The notes beneath the pieces are model-generated. The model was not told where the DNA came from. It did not search any database and saw only the letters and a program-made list of their open reading frames with translations. Shown piece after piece: positions 56,823-64,000 of a stretch of DNA of 64,000 nt; positions within the stretch are counted from its first letter, which is position 1, and every line of letters starts with the position of its first letter. This DNA is from Vibrio aestuarianus (GTDB taxonomy: Bacteria > Pseudomonadota > Gammaproteobacteria > Enterobacterales > Vibrionaceae): assembly GCF_012395185.1 (NCBI RefSeq), contig NZ_JAAZTU010000001.1, positions 124,001 through 188,000 of the forward strand, given 5' to 3'. Made by a program: the position numbers and the translations under genes.

Positions 56823-57852
56823 GTTGTTCCAAAATACTGTTAATGATTTTTGCTCTTAAACTGATGTTGGTCGGTATCAATTCACTATCAATGATGCCTT
56901 GTTCTAGCAAGGTCGGATCTGGGAATAATGATGCATCATTTTGATAGCTATTAGGCATCAATTTTAATGCACTTAAGTTCGGTGTCGCAGCTTTAATATC
57001 TTTTGCATTCGTTGCGGCAGTTTCTGGAAGCATTAGGTAATTTAAGAATGCTTTCGCTTGCTGCTTATTTTTGGAATTACTATTTATGGCTAAGCAGTCT
57101 ACCCAAATATAAGGTTTACCATTGGGTGTGACGAAATCCCAATCGTCTCCTCCAAAGTACTTGTTTAGTGAGTATTGATCACCACTATAAGCGAGTGCCA
57201 TGTGTAAATTATCGCTATCAGGATGGCTTCGTACGTAACTCAACACATATTCATAGGTCAAAATATTGGGATTAACGGATAGCATTGCCTGATACGCATT
57301 TTTAAGTGCAGCTTGGTCATCAGTGATTGGCGATTGTGATTGGCTATACAGTGCAGGCAATAGAGTTTCGACCGTATCGGTCAACATACCGACATGACCT
57401 TTAAGTGTATCGGGCATATCGAGAAAATCAGTCCATTTTGTGGGGGCTTCTGTGACTTTACTTTTCTTATAGGCTATTCCTACTGTTCCCCAAAAATAAG
57501 GAATAGCGTGAGAGCCACAAGCTTGGTTCCATTTGTTGTCATTATATTTTCTATTTTCAAGGTCACTTAAATCTTCAAACGTTTTCAGGCGAGAATATAT
57601 AAGTGCAGACACATTATCGAGTACGACAATATCAAAAGGAAGCTGGAGGCTTTTTACCATTAACAGGCTGCGTTCATCATCATTATCAAAATGATATAGG
57701 TGAATGTTGGTTTCAGTATTTTCGCTCCACTCAGAAATGATCTGAGGGGAGATGGTATCCTCCCACAGATAAATATTGAGTTCTGAACTTAGTATTGGCA
57801 TTGAAATGCTAAAACCACAAAGCATTAAAGCGCCTAGATGAGCTTTCGTCAT
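56806..57852 (-). CDS. nspS: NspS, periplasmic polyamine-binding signalling protein
   Basis: 348 residues with a signal peptide (MTKAHLGALMLCGFSISMPILSS) and a PotD/PotF-type type II periplasmic-binding fold (LNIYLWEDTISPQII, IPYFWGTVGIAYKKS, YIWVDCLAINSNS). There are no transport permease genes nearby. It senses norspermidine and spermidine and relays the signal to MbaA. Family members retain the binding-pocket tryptophans; which polyamine binds here is unknown. Confidence 0.93.
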   Translation of the reverse strand: MTKAHLGALMLCGFSISMPILSSELNIYLWEDTISPQIISEWSENTETNIHLYHFDNDDERSLLMVKSLQLPFDIVVLDNVSALIYSRLKTFEDLSDLENRKYNDNKWNQACGSHAIPYFWGTVGIAYKKSKVTEAPTKWTDFLDMPDTLKGHVGMLTDTVETLLPALYSQSQSPITDDQAALKNAYQAMLSVNPNILTYEYVLSYVRSHPDSDNLHMALAYSGDQYSLNKYFGGDDWDFVTPNGKPYIWVDCLAINSNSKNKQQAKAFLNYLMLPETAATNAKDIKAATPNLSALKLMPNSYQNDASLFPDPTLLEQGIIDSELIPTNISLRAKIINSILEQHEAQQ

Positions 57853-57991
57853 GATATAAGTGGATGAACCTTATTTGTCTGAGGAAGAGCATCGATCACA
57901 ATGAGAGTCACAAGACTTGCGGAAACTATCCGTAATTCAAAGTGCGCTGACAGCCCTATACAATAGCGATAAATAATACTAAAACGCGCGC

Positions 57992-58020
57992 ATTATATGA
58001 GCTTTGTTGCTAGCTGTCAG
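57992..58020 (-). promoter_or_regulatory. Predicted sigma-70 promoter of nspS-mbaA
   Basis: On the minus strand: -35 CTGACA, 17-bp spacer, -10 TATAAT, immediately followed by a GCGCGCG discriminator. The start would leave a leader of about 130 nt. A GCTGACAGC repeat overlapping the -35 is mirrored by its inverse at 57946-57954 downstream of the start. Confidence 0.7.
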
Positions 58021-58053
58021 CAGACTCATGACAAAAATTTGACTAAGTGACGA

Positions 58054-59232
58054 TTATTGTAGTTTTACTTGGGTCGGTTTAACGTTTTCGCTTGGGTAGC
58101 AACCAAGTACTTTTAGGTGTTTGGTTATTTTCATCAATTCATTGATTGATTGTTGCATTTCGACTGAATCTAAGTGTGATTCGAGATCAACATAAAACAT
58201 TTCTTCCCAAGGATTACCCATGATTGGGCGCGATTCCAACTTAGTCATATTGATACCATATCGTTGCAGAACCAGTAAGGTTTCAACTAATGAACCTGCT
58301 TGTTGAGAGGTAGACATTATCAAGGTAGTTTTAGCTGGTATTTGAGTCGAGACTTCTACCGGCTTTCTAGCAACGATAATAAAACGAGTATGGTTTTCTG
58401 TTTGATTGGCGATATTGCCTTTGATTGCTTGCAGACCATAAAGTTTGCCACTAGAAGCATTGCCAATTGCAGCTACATCGTTTCGATTCAGTTCTTGGAC
58501 TTTTTGCATAGCATCAGCCGTACTAGCACAAGACTCCAGTTTAACGCCTTTTAGACGGCTTAAAAACTCACTGCACTGCTGGTGAGGCTGAGGGTGGGAG
58601 TAGAGTACTTTGAGATCTTCTAATTTCAGGTCAGAAGTAGCGACTAGGCAATGTTCAATTGGTAATGTTAATTCACCGACAATATATAGCGTTGTGTGCT
58701 GTAGAAGATCATAAACTTCATTGATTGAACCCGAGCTGGTATTTTCAATAGGAAGAACACCGTAATCGGCATGCCCAGATTCTACGGTCTTGGTTACTTC
58801 TCTGAAATGCTCACAATTGAGTTCAATCAGTTCAGTGTTTTTTCTGCTGAAATACTCACGTGTTGCAAGGTGTGAATAGGAGCCTTTTGCGCCTAGAAAT
58901 GCGACGCGGGCTAGTGGTTTACGGCTGAGTTGAGGGTTTGCTAAATTCTGTAAATAGGATTGTTGTAGAAGCACTGAGTCTTCAATAATAGTGTGGAATA
59001 ATTTCGTGATGTATTGTGCATCCAAATTATATTTTTCTTTGCCATTATTTATCAGTTTTACCAAAAGTTGCTGTTCACGTACTGCATCTCGTACTGGCTT
59101 TGCGGTTTCAATTTTGCTCTTTGCTACTTCGATGCTGAACTTACGACGTTCAGAGAGCAAATTCAGTAGTTGGTCGTCGAGTTCGTTGAGACGTATGCGG
59201 ATCTCGTCGAGTGAATATTGTTTGTCTGTCAT
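58054..59232 (-). CDS. pheA: Bifunctional chorismate mutase / prephenate dehydratase
   Basis: 392 residues starting MTDKQYSLDEIRIRLNELDD, preceded by AAGGATT. AroQ chorismate mutase (about 1-95), prephenate dehydratase (about 105-285, FLGAKGSYSH, NHTRF) and a C-terminal ACT domain for Phe feedback (about 300-375, LESRPIMGNPWEEMFYVD). The frame is open into the leader, but that part is the attenuator. Phenylalanine-controlled by attenuation as shown by pheL. Confidence 0.96.
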   Translation of the reverse strand: MTDKQYSLDEIRIRLNELDDQLLNLLSERRKFSIEVAKSKIETAKPVRDAVREQQLLVKLINNGKEKYNLDAQYITKLFHTIIEDSVLLQQSYLQNLANPQLSRKPLARVAFLGAKGSYSHLATREYFSRKNTELIELNCEHFREVTKTVESGHADYGVLPIENTSSGSINEVYDLLQHTTLYIVGELTLPIEHCLVATSDLKLEDLKVLYSHPQPHQQCSEFLSRLKGVKLESCASTADAMQKVQELNRNDVAAIGNASSGKLYGLQAIKGNIANQTENHTRFIIVARKPVEVSTQIPAKTTLIMSTSQQAGSLVETLLVLQRYGINMTKLESRPIMGNPWEEMFYVDLESHLDSVEMQQSINELMKITKHLKVLGCYPSENVKPTQVKLQ

Positions 59233-59244
59233 AGAATAATCCTT

Positions 59245-59328
59245 GTAAAAAAGCCTCCCGGTGGGAGGCTTTCTGTTCGTTTTTGACTTATCTTCTGTCA
59301 ACGACCATGCCTCCAAATATTATTGGAG
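59245..59328 (-). promoter_or_regulatory. pheA transcription attenuator
   Basis: On the minus strand, four pairing segments can be seen: 1 CTCCAA (end of pheL), 2 TTTGGAGGC, 3 AAGCCTCCC, 4 GGGAGGCTT with T-run. 1:2 pair as a pause hairpin, 2:3 (GGAGGC/GCCTCC) as antiterminator, and 3:4 as terminator with a 3-nt loop. It ends 12 nt before the pheA start. Confidence 0.92.
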
Positions 59329-59367
59329 AAAAAAGAAGTCAAAAAAGAACAGCGAAGTTAAGTGCAT
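59320..59367 (-). CDS. pheL: pheA leader peptide
   Basis: A 15-residue frame, MHLTSLFFFDFFFLQ, with six phenylalanine codons among seven residues, ending inside segment 1 of the attenuator. Ribosome stalling at the Phe codons would free segment 2 to form the antiterminator. Confidence 0.93.
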   Translation of the reverse strand: MHLTSLFFFDFFFLQ

Positions 59368-59429
59368 AAAATCAGGTTTCGTTTTAAGTGTGAGAACACA
59401 ATAAGCAAGCAGCTATAGGGCGTCAAGCA

Positions 59430-59458
59430 AAAAAATAGCGCCTAACGGGCGCTATTTT
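59430..59458 (-). terminator. Rho-independent terminator after raiA
   Basis: On the minus strand AAAATAGCGCCC...GGCGCTATTTTTTTGC: an 8-bp GC-rich stem with a T-run, 16 nt after the raiA stop. Confidence 0.9.
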
Positions 59459-59473
59459 CAATCCTTTTAATCT

Positions 59474-59800
59474 TTATTCGATTTCTTCTTCCACTTCCGG
59501 TTTCTCTGTACGACGAGCTTCTGGTTTGTGGCGCAGTTTATTGAGTTGACGTTCTAGTTTTTGTTCTACCTCATTAACAGCTGTATAAAGATCTTCATGT
59601 ACTGCGGAAGCGACGAGTTGTCCTTTGGGTACCGTAATTATCGCTTCAAATTTTTTCTGTTTGCCTGGTTCTTCACTAAAGCTAGCTTGGCAGCCAATAA
59701 TGTCCACTTGCCATTTTTCTAACTTCTTAAATTTGCTCTCAATGTGATCGCGGATTGCAGAGGTGATGTCGATATTTTTACCAGTGATATTTACTTTCAT
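59474..59800 (-). CDS. raiA: Ribosome-associated inhibitor A (hibernation factor)
   Basis: 108 residues starting MKVNITGKNIDITSAIRDHI with GAGG upstream. RaiA/YfiA binds the 30S decoding centre in stationary phase or cold and blocks tRNA. EDLYTAVNEVEQKLERQLNKLRHK is the conserved C-terminal helix region; the short acidic tail matches E. coli RaiA rather than long HPF. Located upstream of pheL-pheA as in E. coli. Confidence 0.94.
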   Translation of the reverse strand: MKVNITGKNIDITSAIRDHIESKFKKLEKWQVDIIGCQASFSEEPGKQKKFEAIITVPKGQLVASAVHEDLYTAVNEVEQKLERQLNKLRHKPEARRTEKPEVEEEIE

Positions 59801-59865
59801 AGATTTTTTCCTCTGTGTCATCCCTCATGGGTTAACTCCAGATTACCTATTCGATAAGAAATAAA

Positions 59866-59881
59866 TGTGATCTACATCACC
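59866..59881 (-). promoter_or_regulatory. CRP-cAMP binding site upstream of raiA
   Basis: TGTGA-TCTACA-TCACC matches TGTGA-N6-TCACA with one mismatch, 66-81 bp upstream of the raiA ATG. E. coli raiA is CRP-activated. Confidence 0.7.
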
Positions 59882-60185
59882 TTATGGTGAGGGTTTTCTA
59901 ATGTTGGGTTTAAACGTGATCTCACGCAAAAAGTGGTATTAAGAGGGCAAGGAAAAGCTTGAGATTCATATTGGTTACGATAGATTGAATGGTATCGCAA
60001 GCTAAAAACTTCTCCATTTTTAGGGCCTTTTTACGGCTTAATAAACGTGTTGTTTATTTGCTAAGCAGGTAGGGTAAGTTGCGTCCAATGCCACTCAGGT
60101 TTTGTATTCATACCTACGGTGGCGTCTACTCATTTTCTTCTGTGTTTTTCTAGCTCTCTCATATTTAACCGCTGATCGCAAAAGA

Positions 60186-60223
60186 CCATTAACAAACCAT
60201 GTGTCAATATCGTTTGTTAATGG
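60186..60223 (-). terminator. Terminator hairpin after bamD
   Basis: A 12-bp perfect stem CCATTAACAAAC / GTTTGTTAATGG with a 14-nt loop, followed on the minus strand by TCTTTTG; 28 nt after the bamD stop. Confidence 0.7.
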
Positions 60224-60250
60224 TTGAATTTGATCTGTGCTGCGAAATGG

Positions 60251-60976
60251 TTACTCTGGGTTTAGTGCAATCAACTTTTCTGTTCTTTCTATTGCGTCAT
60301 CAAGTTTTAGTTGTTTGTAGGCTTCAAGTTGAATGCGCAAGGATTTTCTCGCCGCTTCTGTATCAGGGTAAGTTTTTTGTAACTCCTGAGTACGATTAAT
60401 CGCCGCTATCCATGCTTCTCGACGTAGATAGAAATCAGCGGTCGCTAGATCATATTCGGCTAAACGATTTTTGAGAGCAAATAAACGTTTATGTGCATCT
60501 TCTGCATATGGGCTCGTTGGATAGCGTTGCAGTAATTTTTTGAAATCAACAAAGGCTGCTTTTACTGGTTCAGGATCACGATCTGAACGATCAACATTAA
60601 AAAGATCATGCATGAAGTTACGGTCTTGAGCCATGTGCGTTAAGCCACGCATATAAAGTACCCAGTCCATTTTTTCGTGGGTTGGGTTTAAACGTGTAAA
60701 GCGTTCAATCGTAGCTAATCCTAAAGCAAGATCATCGTTTTTATAATAGGCATAGATAAGATCAAGTTGCACTTGTTCGGAGTAAGCTCCGAATGGATAG
60801 CGTGAATCTAACGCTTCAAGTTTTTCTATTGCAGTAAGCCAATTGCCACTTTGCAGTGAAATTTGTGCATCTGAATACAATTCAGAAGGCGGCACATCAG
60901 GGACAATATCTTCGCTGCTTGAACAGCCAAATAACAGTGATAGTGCGAGTAAGCCTGATAAAGTGTGGTGTTTCAT
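60251..60976 (-). CDS. bamD: Outer-membrane assembly lipoprotein BamD
   Basis: 241 residues. Signal peptide with lipobox LFGC (Cys18) followed by SSSED. The mature protein consists of TPR-like repeats (GNWLTAIEKLEALDSRYPFGAYSEQ, LLQRYPTSPYAEDAHKRL). BamD is an essential partner of BamA in beta-barrel insertion. Diverges from rluD. Confidence 0.95.
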   Translation of the reverse strand: MKHHTLSGLLALSLLFGCSSSEDIVPDVPPSELYSDAQISLQSGNWLTAIEKLEALDSRYPFGAYSEQVQLDLIYAYYKNDDLALGLATIERFTRLNPTHEKMDWVLYMRGLTHMAQDRNFMHDLFNVDRSDRDPEPVKAAFVDFKKLLQRYPTSPYAEDAHKRLFALKNRLAEYDLATADFYLRREAWIAAINRTQELQKTYPDTEAARKSLRIQLEAYKQLKLDDAIERTEKLIALNPE

Positions 60977-61131
60977 GACAGGAGTCGGTTCCTTGAATTA
61001 GTGCTTCTTAATTGAGTGCGTAATCGCTTTATAAATCGTTTCGTTACTTTCTTACCAGTAACAGATACAATAAAGCCATATTTTATCCATACTAGACGCT
61101 ATTAGTCTCACGGTTTTTAAAAAAGTTCTAT

Positions 61132-62106
61132 ATGGCTCAGCAGATTGAATTAACAAATACAGTAAAAGATAGCCAGTTAGGTCAACGTTTAGACCAAGCT
61201 GTCGCTGAATTATTCGCTGATTTCTCACGCTCACGTCTAAAAGAGTGGCTTTTAGATGGCAAGGTTCAGGTTAATGGTGAAGTGATTACCAAACCGCGAA
61301 CTAAAGTCATGGGTGGCGAAATCATTACCGTTCAAGCCGAACTTGAAGATGAAGAGCGTTGGGAAGCGCAAGACATTCCTTTAGACATTGTTTATGAAGA
61401 TGATGACATTATTGTCATCAATAAACCACGAGATTTTGTCGTTCATCCTGGTGCCGGAACACCCGATGGCACAGTGCTTAACGCACTATTGTTCCATTAT
61501 CCAGCTATTGCGGAAGTTCCACGTGCAGGTATTGTGCACCGTTTGGACAAAGATACTACCGGGTTAATGGTGGTAGCTAAAACGGTACCCGCTCAAACTC
61601 ATTTGGTTCGAGCGCTACAAAAGCGCAATATCACTCGTGAGTATGAAGCGATTGCAATCGGAACGATGACGGCTGGTGGCATGATTGATAAGCCAATTGG
61701 TCGCCATTCAACTAAACGAACCTTAATGGCCGTTAGCCCTTTAGGTAAGCCGGCGGTAACTCATTACCGTGTCGCTGAACATTTCCGCGAGCATACGCGT
61801 ATTCGTCTCCGTCTTGAAACTGGTCGTACACACCAAATTCGCGTGCATATGTCTTACTTACAGCATCCACTTTTAGGGGATACAGCTTACGGCGGCCGAG
61901 CTCGTATTCCAAAAGGGGCAACGGAAGAACTGGCTGAAATGATTCGCGGTTTTGATCGTCAAGCATTGCATGCTGTGATGCTTAGATTTAATCATCCAGT
62001 TACCGGCGAAGAACTTGAGTTTCATGCGCCTGTTCCAGACGATATGGTCGAAATGGCTGAAGCACTTCGAGTGGACACCAAGCTGAATAAAAAAGAAGAA
62101 TATTAA
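61132..62106 (+). CDS. rluD: 23S rRNA pseudouridine(1911/1915/1917) synthase
   Basis: 324 residues. S4 RNA-binding domain (about 16-75) and RluA-type catalytic core with Asp139 in HRLDKDTTGLMV (same number as E. coli), plus ETGRTHQIRVH. It modifies helix 69 of 23S rRNA. pgeF begins at its last base (TAATG overlap). Confidence 0.96.
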   Translation: MAQQIELTNTVKDSQLGQRLDQAVAELFADFSRSRLKEWLLDGKVQVNGEVITKPRTKVMGGEIITVQAELEDEERWEAQDIPLDIVYEDDDIIVINKPRDFVVHPGAGTPDGTVLNALLFHYPAIAEVPRAGIVHRLDKDTTGLMVVAKTVPAQTHLVRALQKRNITREYEAIAIGTMTAGGMIDKPIGRHSTKRTLMAVSPLGKPAVTHYRVAEHFREHTRIRLRLETGRTHQIRVHMSYLQHPLLGDTAYGGRARIPKGATEELAEMIRGFDRQALHAVMLRFNHPVTGEELEFHAPVPDDMVEMAEALRVDTKLNKKEEY

Positions 62107-62828
62107 TGGAAATGGTCATCCCTAATTGGAATGCTCCTAAAAATGTGAAGGCTTTCTCTTCGACAAGAATCGGTGGTTTTTCACTTGCTCCTTACGAGGG
62201 GCTCAATTTAGGAACTCATGTTGGGGATGACTCATCATTAGTTGAGCGCAATCGTAATTGGCTTCTACAACAAGCTCAATTACCTGCGATGCCTATTTGG
62301 TTAAACCAAACTCATTCCACTCACGTCATTGAAGTGAGCTCATCCACGAATGATATTTTGGATGCCGATGGTCTTTTCACTCAACACCCCAATGTTGTCT
62401 GTTCAGCAATGACCGCTGATTGCTTACCCGTTTTATTGACTAATACTGCAGGAACTCAAGTGTCTGCTGTACATGCGGGTTGGCGCGGACTCGCCAACGG
62501 CATTATTGAAAATGCAGTGGCGCAATTTTCTGGTGATGTGATAGCTTGGCTCGGGCCTGCAATTGGACCACTCGCTTTTGAAGTGGGTCATGATGTCTAT
62601 CAAGCTTTCGTTGATGTAGACGTTAAGGCTTTTCATGCATTTTCTGCAAAAGGAGATGGAAAGTGGCTAGCGAATATGTCTCAACTGGCAATATTAAGGC
62701 TGAATCAATGCGGAGTTGAGCAAGTATTTGACAGTGGTCTTTGTACTTATCAAGATCCTGCACGTTTCTATTCTTATCGACGAGATGGTATTACCGGACG
62801 CCAAGCATCCTTTATTTGGATTGAATAG
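62106..62828 (+). CDS. pgeF: Peptidoglycan editing factor PgeF (YfiH, laccase-like fold)
   Basis: 240 residues. LNQTHSTHV, MTADCLPVLL and VHAGWRGLANGI provide the His-Cys-His metal site of the family. YfiH/PgeF removes mis-incorporated L-Ser from UDP-MurNAc in E. coli; relatives act on purine nucleosides. Coupled to rluD by a 1-nt overlap. Confidence 0.92.
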   Translation: MEMVIPNWNAPKNVKAFSSTRIGGFSLAPYEGLNLGTHVGDDSSLVERNRNWLLQQAQLPAMPIWLNQTHSTHVIEVSSSTNDILDADGLFTQHPNVVCSAMTADCLPVLLTNTAGTQVSAVHAGWRGLANGIIENAVAQFSGDVIAWLGPAIGPLAFEVGHDVYQAFVDVDVKAFHAFSAKGDGKWLANMSQLAILRLNQCGVEQVFDSGLCTYQDPARFYSYRRDGITGRQASFIWIE

Positions 62829-62863
62829 CTATTTAAATTAGAAAATCTTCCCACACCTCCCCC

Positions 62864-62892
62864 CTTGAAAAAACCATGCCTCGTATCCATCT
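62864..62892 (+). promoter_or_regulatory. Sigma-32 heat-shock promoter of clpB
   Basis: CTTGAAA, 15-bp spacer, TCCATCT: a perfect -35 and 6 of 7 bases of the -10 consensus CCCATNT, 49 bp before the clpB ATG. Confidence 0.85.
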
Positions 62893-62940
62893 TTAGCTAC
62901 ATAAGATTGGTCTCTCAACAATAGAATGAGGAATATTGGT

Positions 62941-64000
62941 ATGCGTTTAGATCGATTTACAAGCAAATTTCAAATTGCAATTTCTGATGCGCAATCATTG
63001 GCATTAGGCCGTGATCATCAATATATAGAGCCCGTTCATTTGATGGTGGCGCTGCTTGACCAAAATGGTAGCCCGATTCGTCCACTACTGACGATGCTAA
63101 GTATTGATGTGATGCATCTTCGCTCAAAGTTAGGTGAAATTTTAGATCGCTTACCTAAAGTCAGTGGTATTGGTGGTGATGTGCAATTGTCGAGTGCTAT
63201 GGGCACTATGTTTAACTTGTGTGACAAGTTGGCCCAAAAACGCCAAGATTCGTACATCTCATCTGAAGTATTTTTGTTAGCGGCGCTAGAAGATAAAGGT
63301 GCGCTTGGGAAACTGCTAAAAGAATTAGGTTTAACCGAAAAGAAATTATCGGATGCAATAGAGCAGATCCGCGGGGGGCAGAAAGTTAATGACCCAAATG
63401 CTGAAGAGCTAAGACAAGCTTTAGAAAAGTTTACTATCGATCTTACAGAGCGAGCGGAGCAGGGTAAGCTTGATCCTGTTATTGGTCGTGATGACGAAAT
63501 TCGTCGCACTATCCAGGTACTGCAACGCCGAACTAAAAACAACCCAGTCATTATCGGTGAACCGGGGGTGGGTAAAACCGCCATTGTTGAAGGGTTAGCA
63601 CAACGCATTATCAACAACGAAGTACCTGAAGGTCTACGTGGTAGGCGTGTTTTGTCGCTAGACATGGGCGCTTTGGTAGCGGGTGCTAAATATCGTGGTG
63701 AATTTGAAGAGCGCTTAAAATCAGTACTTAATGAGTTAGCTAAGGAAGAAGGCAACGTCATTTTGTTTATTGATGAACTACATACGATGGTTGGTGCAGG
63801 GAAAGGCGAAGGTTCAATGGATGCTGGTAATATGCTCAAACCTGCACTGGCCCGCGGAGAACTGCATTGTGTTGGAGCAACAACTTTAGATGAGTATCGC
63901 CAGTATATAGAGAAAGACCCTGCTCTTGAGCGCCGCTTCCAAAAAGTATTGGTTGATGAGCCGAGCGTAGAAGATACCGTCGCTATTTTACGTGGTCTGA
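62941..64000 (+). CDS. clpB: Disaggregase chaperone ClpB, 3' end cut by window
   Basis: The first 353 codons, of an expected 850 or so. The N-terminal domain (about 1-145, [22 protein letters not shown]) and most of the first AAA+ domain are present: Walker A GEPGVGKT (about residue 206), Walker [11 protein letters not shown], sensor [11 protein letters not shown]. With DnaK it rescues aggregated proteins. The sigma-32 promoter and AGGA ribosome-binding site precede it. Confidence 0.97.
   Translation, partial: MRLDRFTSKFQIAISDAQSLALGRDHQYIEPVHLMVALLDQNGSPIRPLLTMLSIDVMHLRSKLGEILDRLPKVSGIGGDVQLSSAMGTMFNLCDKLAQKRQDSYISSEVFLLAALEDKGALGKLLKELGLTEKKLSDAIEQIRGGQKVNDPNAEELRQALEKFTIDLTERAEQGKLDPVIGRDDEIRRTIQVLQRRTKNNPVIIGEPGVGKTAIVEGLAQRIINNEVPEGLRGRRVLSLDMGALVAGAKYRGEFEERLKSVLNELAKEEGNVILFIDELHTMVGAGKGEGSMDAGNMLKPALARGELHCVGATTLDEYRQYIEKDPALERRFQKVLVDEPSVEDTVAILRGL

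Larger units (their letters stand above)
59801..60250. other. Intergenic region raiA / bamD
   Basis: 450 bp. Holds the raiA promoter region with a CRP site at its left and the bamD terminator hairpin at its right. No coding frame I would support; no RNA gene recognised in between. Confidence 0.55.

Noticed and set aside
58054..59232. Degenerate or fused PheA
   Set aside because: Length (392) and the mutase-dehydratase-ACT order are normal for proteobacterial P-proteins.
59233..59316. N-terminal extension of PheA
   Set aside because: This stretch is the attenuator terminator; the true start aligns with other PheA proteins and has AAGGATT.
59801..60250. Small RNA gene in the raiA-bamD gap
   Set aside because: Apart from the CRP site and the bamD terminator hairpin I found no promoter-terminator pair of convincing size; evidence is insufficient.

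Overview
The window is a stretch of ordinary, densely packed gammaproteobacterial chromosome (about 43-44 % GC by eye). Protein family content and gene order point to the Vibrionaceae: vpsR, hlyU, an nptA-type Na+/phosphate cotransporter, nspS-mbaA, rocS, and a 495-residue CstA/BtsT protein. From memory the order is essentially that of Vibrio cholerae chromosome 1 from the U32 peptidase gene to clpB. It is core genome: I see no prophage, integron, CRISPR array, IS transposase, tRNA or rRNA.

Layout. 1-7.3 kb: ubiU (cut by the window edge), rocS, ubiT-yhbS, holD-rimI and a membrane GGDEF-EAL protein. 7.5-15.8 kb: prfC, srmB, trmN6, brnQ, prfB (with its programmed +1 frameshift) and lysS. 16-20 kb: vpsR, two very small genes, tas and mutH. 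20.0-20.6 kb: a long AT-rich gap between mutH and rppH with two perfect DnaA boxes and clustered GATC sites; it is the positional counterpart of E. coli DARS2. 20.6-25.9 kb: the rppH-ptsP-TSUP-lgt-thyA operon. 26-29.4 kb: nptA, nhaR, hlyU, rpsT. 29.6-37.4 kb: murJ-ribF-ileS-lspA-fkpB-ispH, with a 162-bp palindromic MITE-like repeat before ispH. 37.5-46.4 kb: the pyruvate transporter gene cstA/btsT, a DUF2799 lipoprotein, an NhaP-type antiporter, a gutted murQ, anmK, nagZ and the btsSR two-component system. 46.7-48.9 kb: aroF-tyrA under TyrR boxes. 49-54.5 kb: a PilZ protein, ettA, slt, trpR, yjjX. 54.5-57.9 kb: nspS-mbaA. 58-60 kb: pheL-pheA with a complete phenylalanine attenuator, and raiA with a CRP site. 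60.2-64 kb: bamD, rluD-pgeF and the start of clpB behind a sigma-32 promoter.

How the genes work together. Cyclic-di-GMP and biofilm control recur: RocS, a second GGDEF-EAL protein, MbaA with its polyamine sensor NspS, the c-di-GMP-responsive activator VpsR and a PilZ receptor. Aromatic amino acid synthesis is represented by aroF, tyrA, pheA and the regulator trpR. Pyruvate sensing (BtsSR) and a CstA/BtsT transporter lie 5 kb apart, and the transporter promoter carries BtsR-like half-sites on a 20-bp repeat. Cell-wall recycling (nagZ, anmK, murQ, slt) appears locally broken, because murQ has lost its catalytic domain.

The most useful leads are the murQ internal deletion, the DARS2-like mutH-rppH gap, the 20-bp-phased array upstream of cstA, the palindromic repeat before ispH and the unannotated 39-codon gene downstream of vpsR. 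I did not find a convincing wholly new multigene system. Start codons differing from the longest open frame were chosen from ribosome-binding sites and homologue lengths, as noted per gene.
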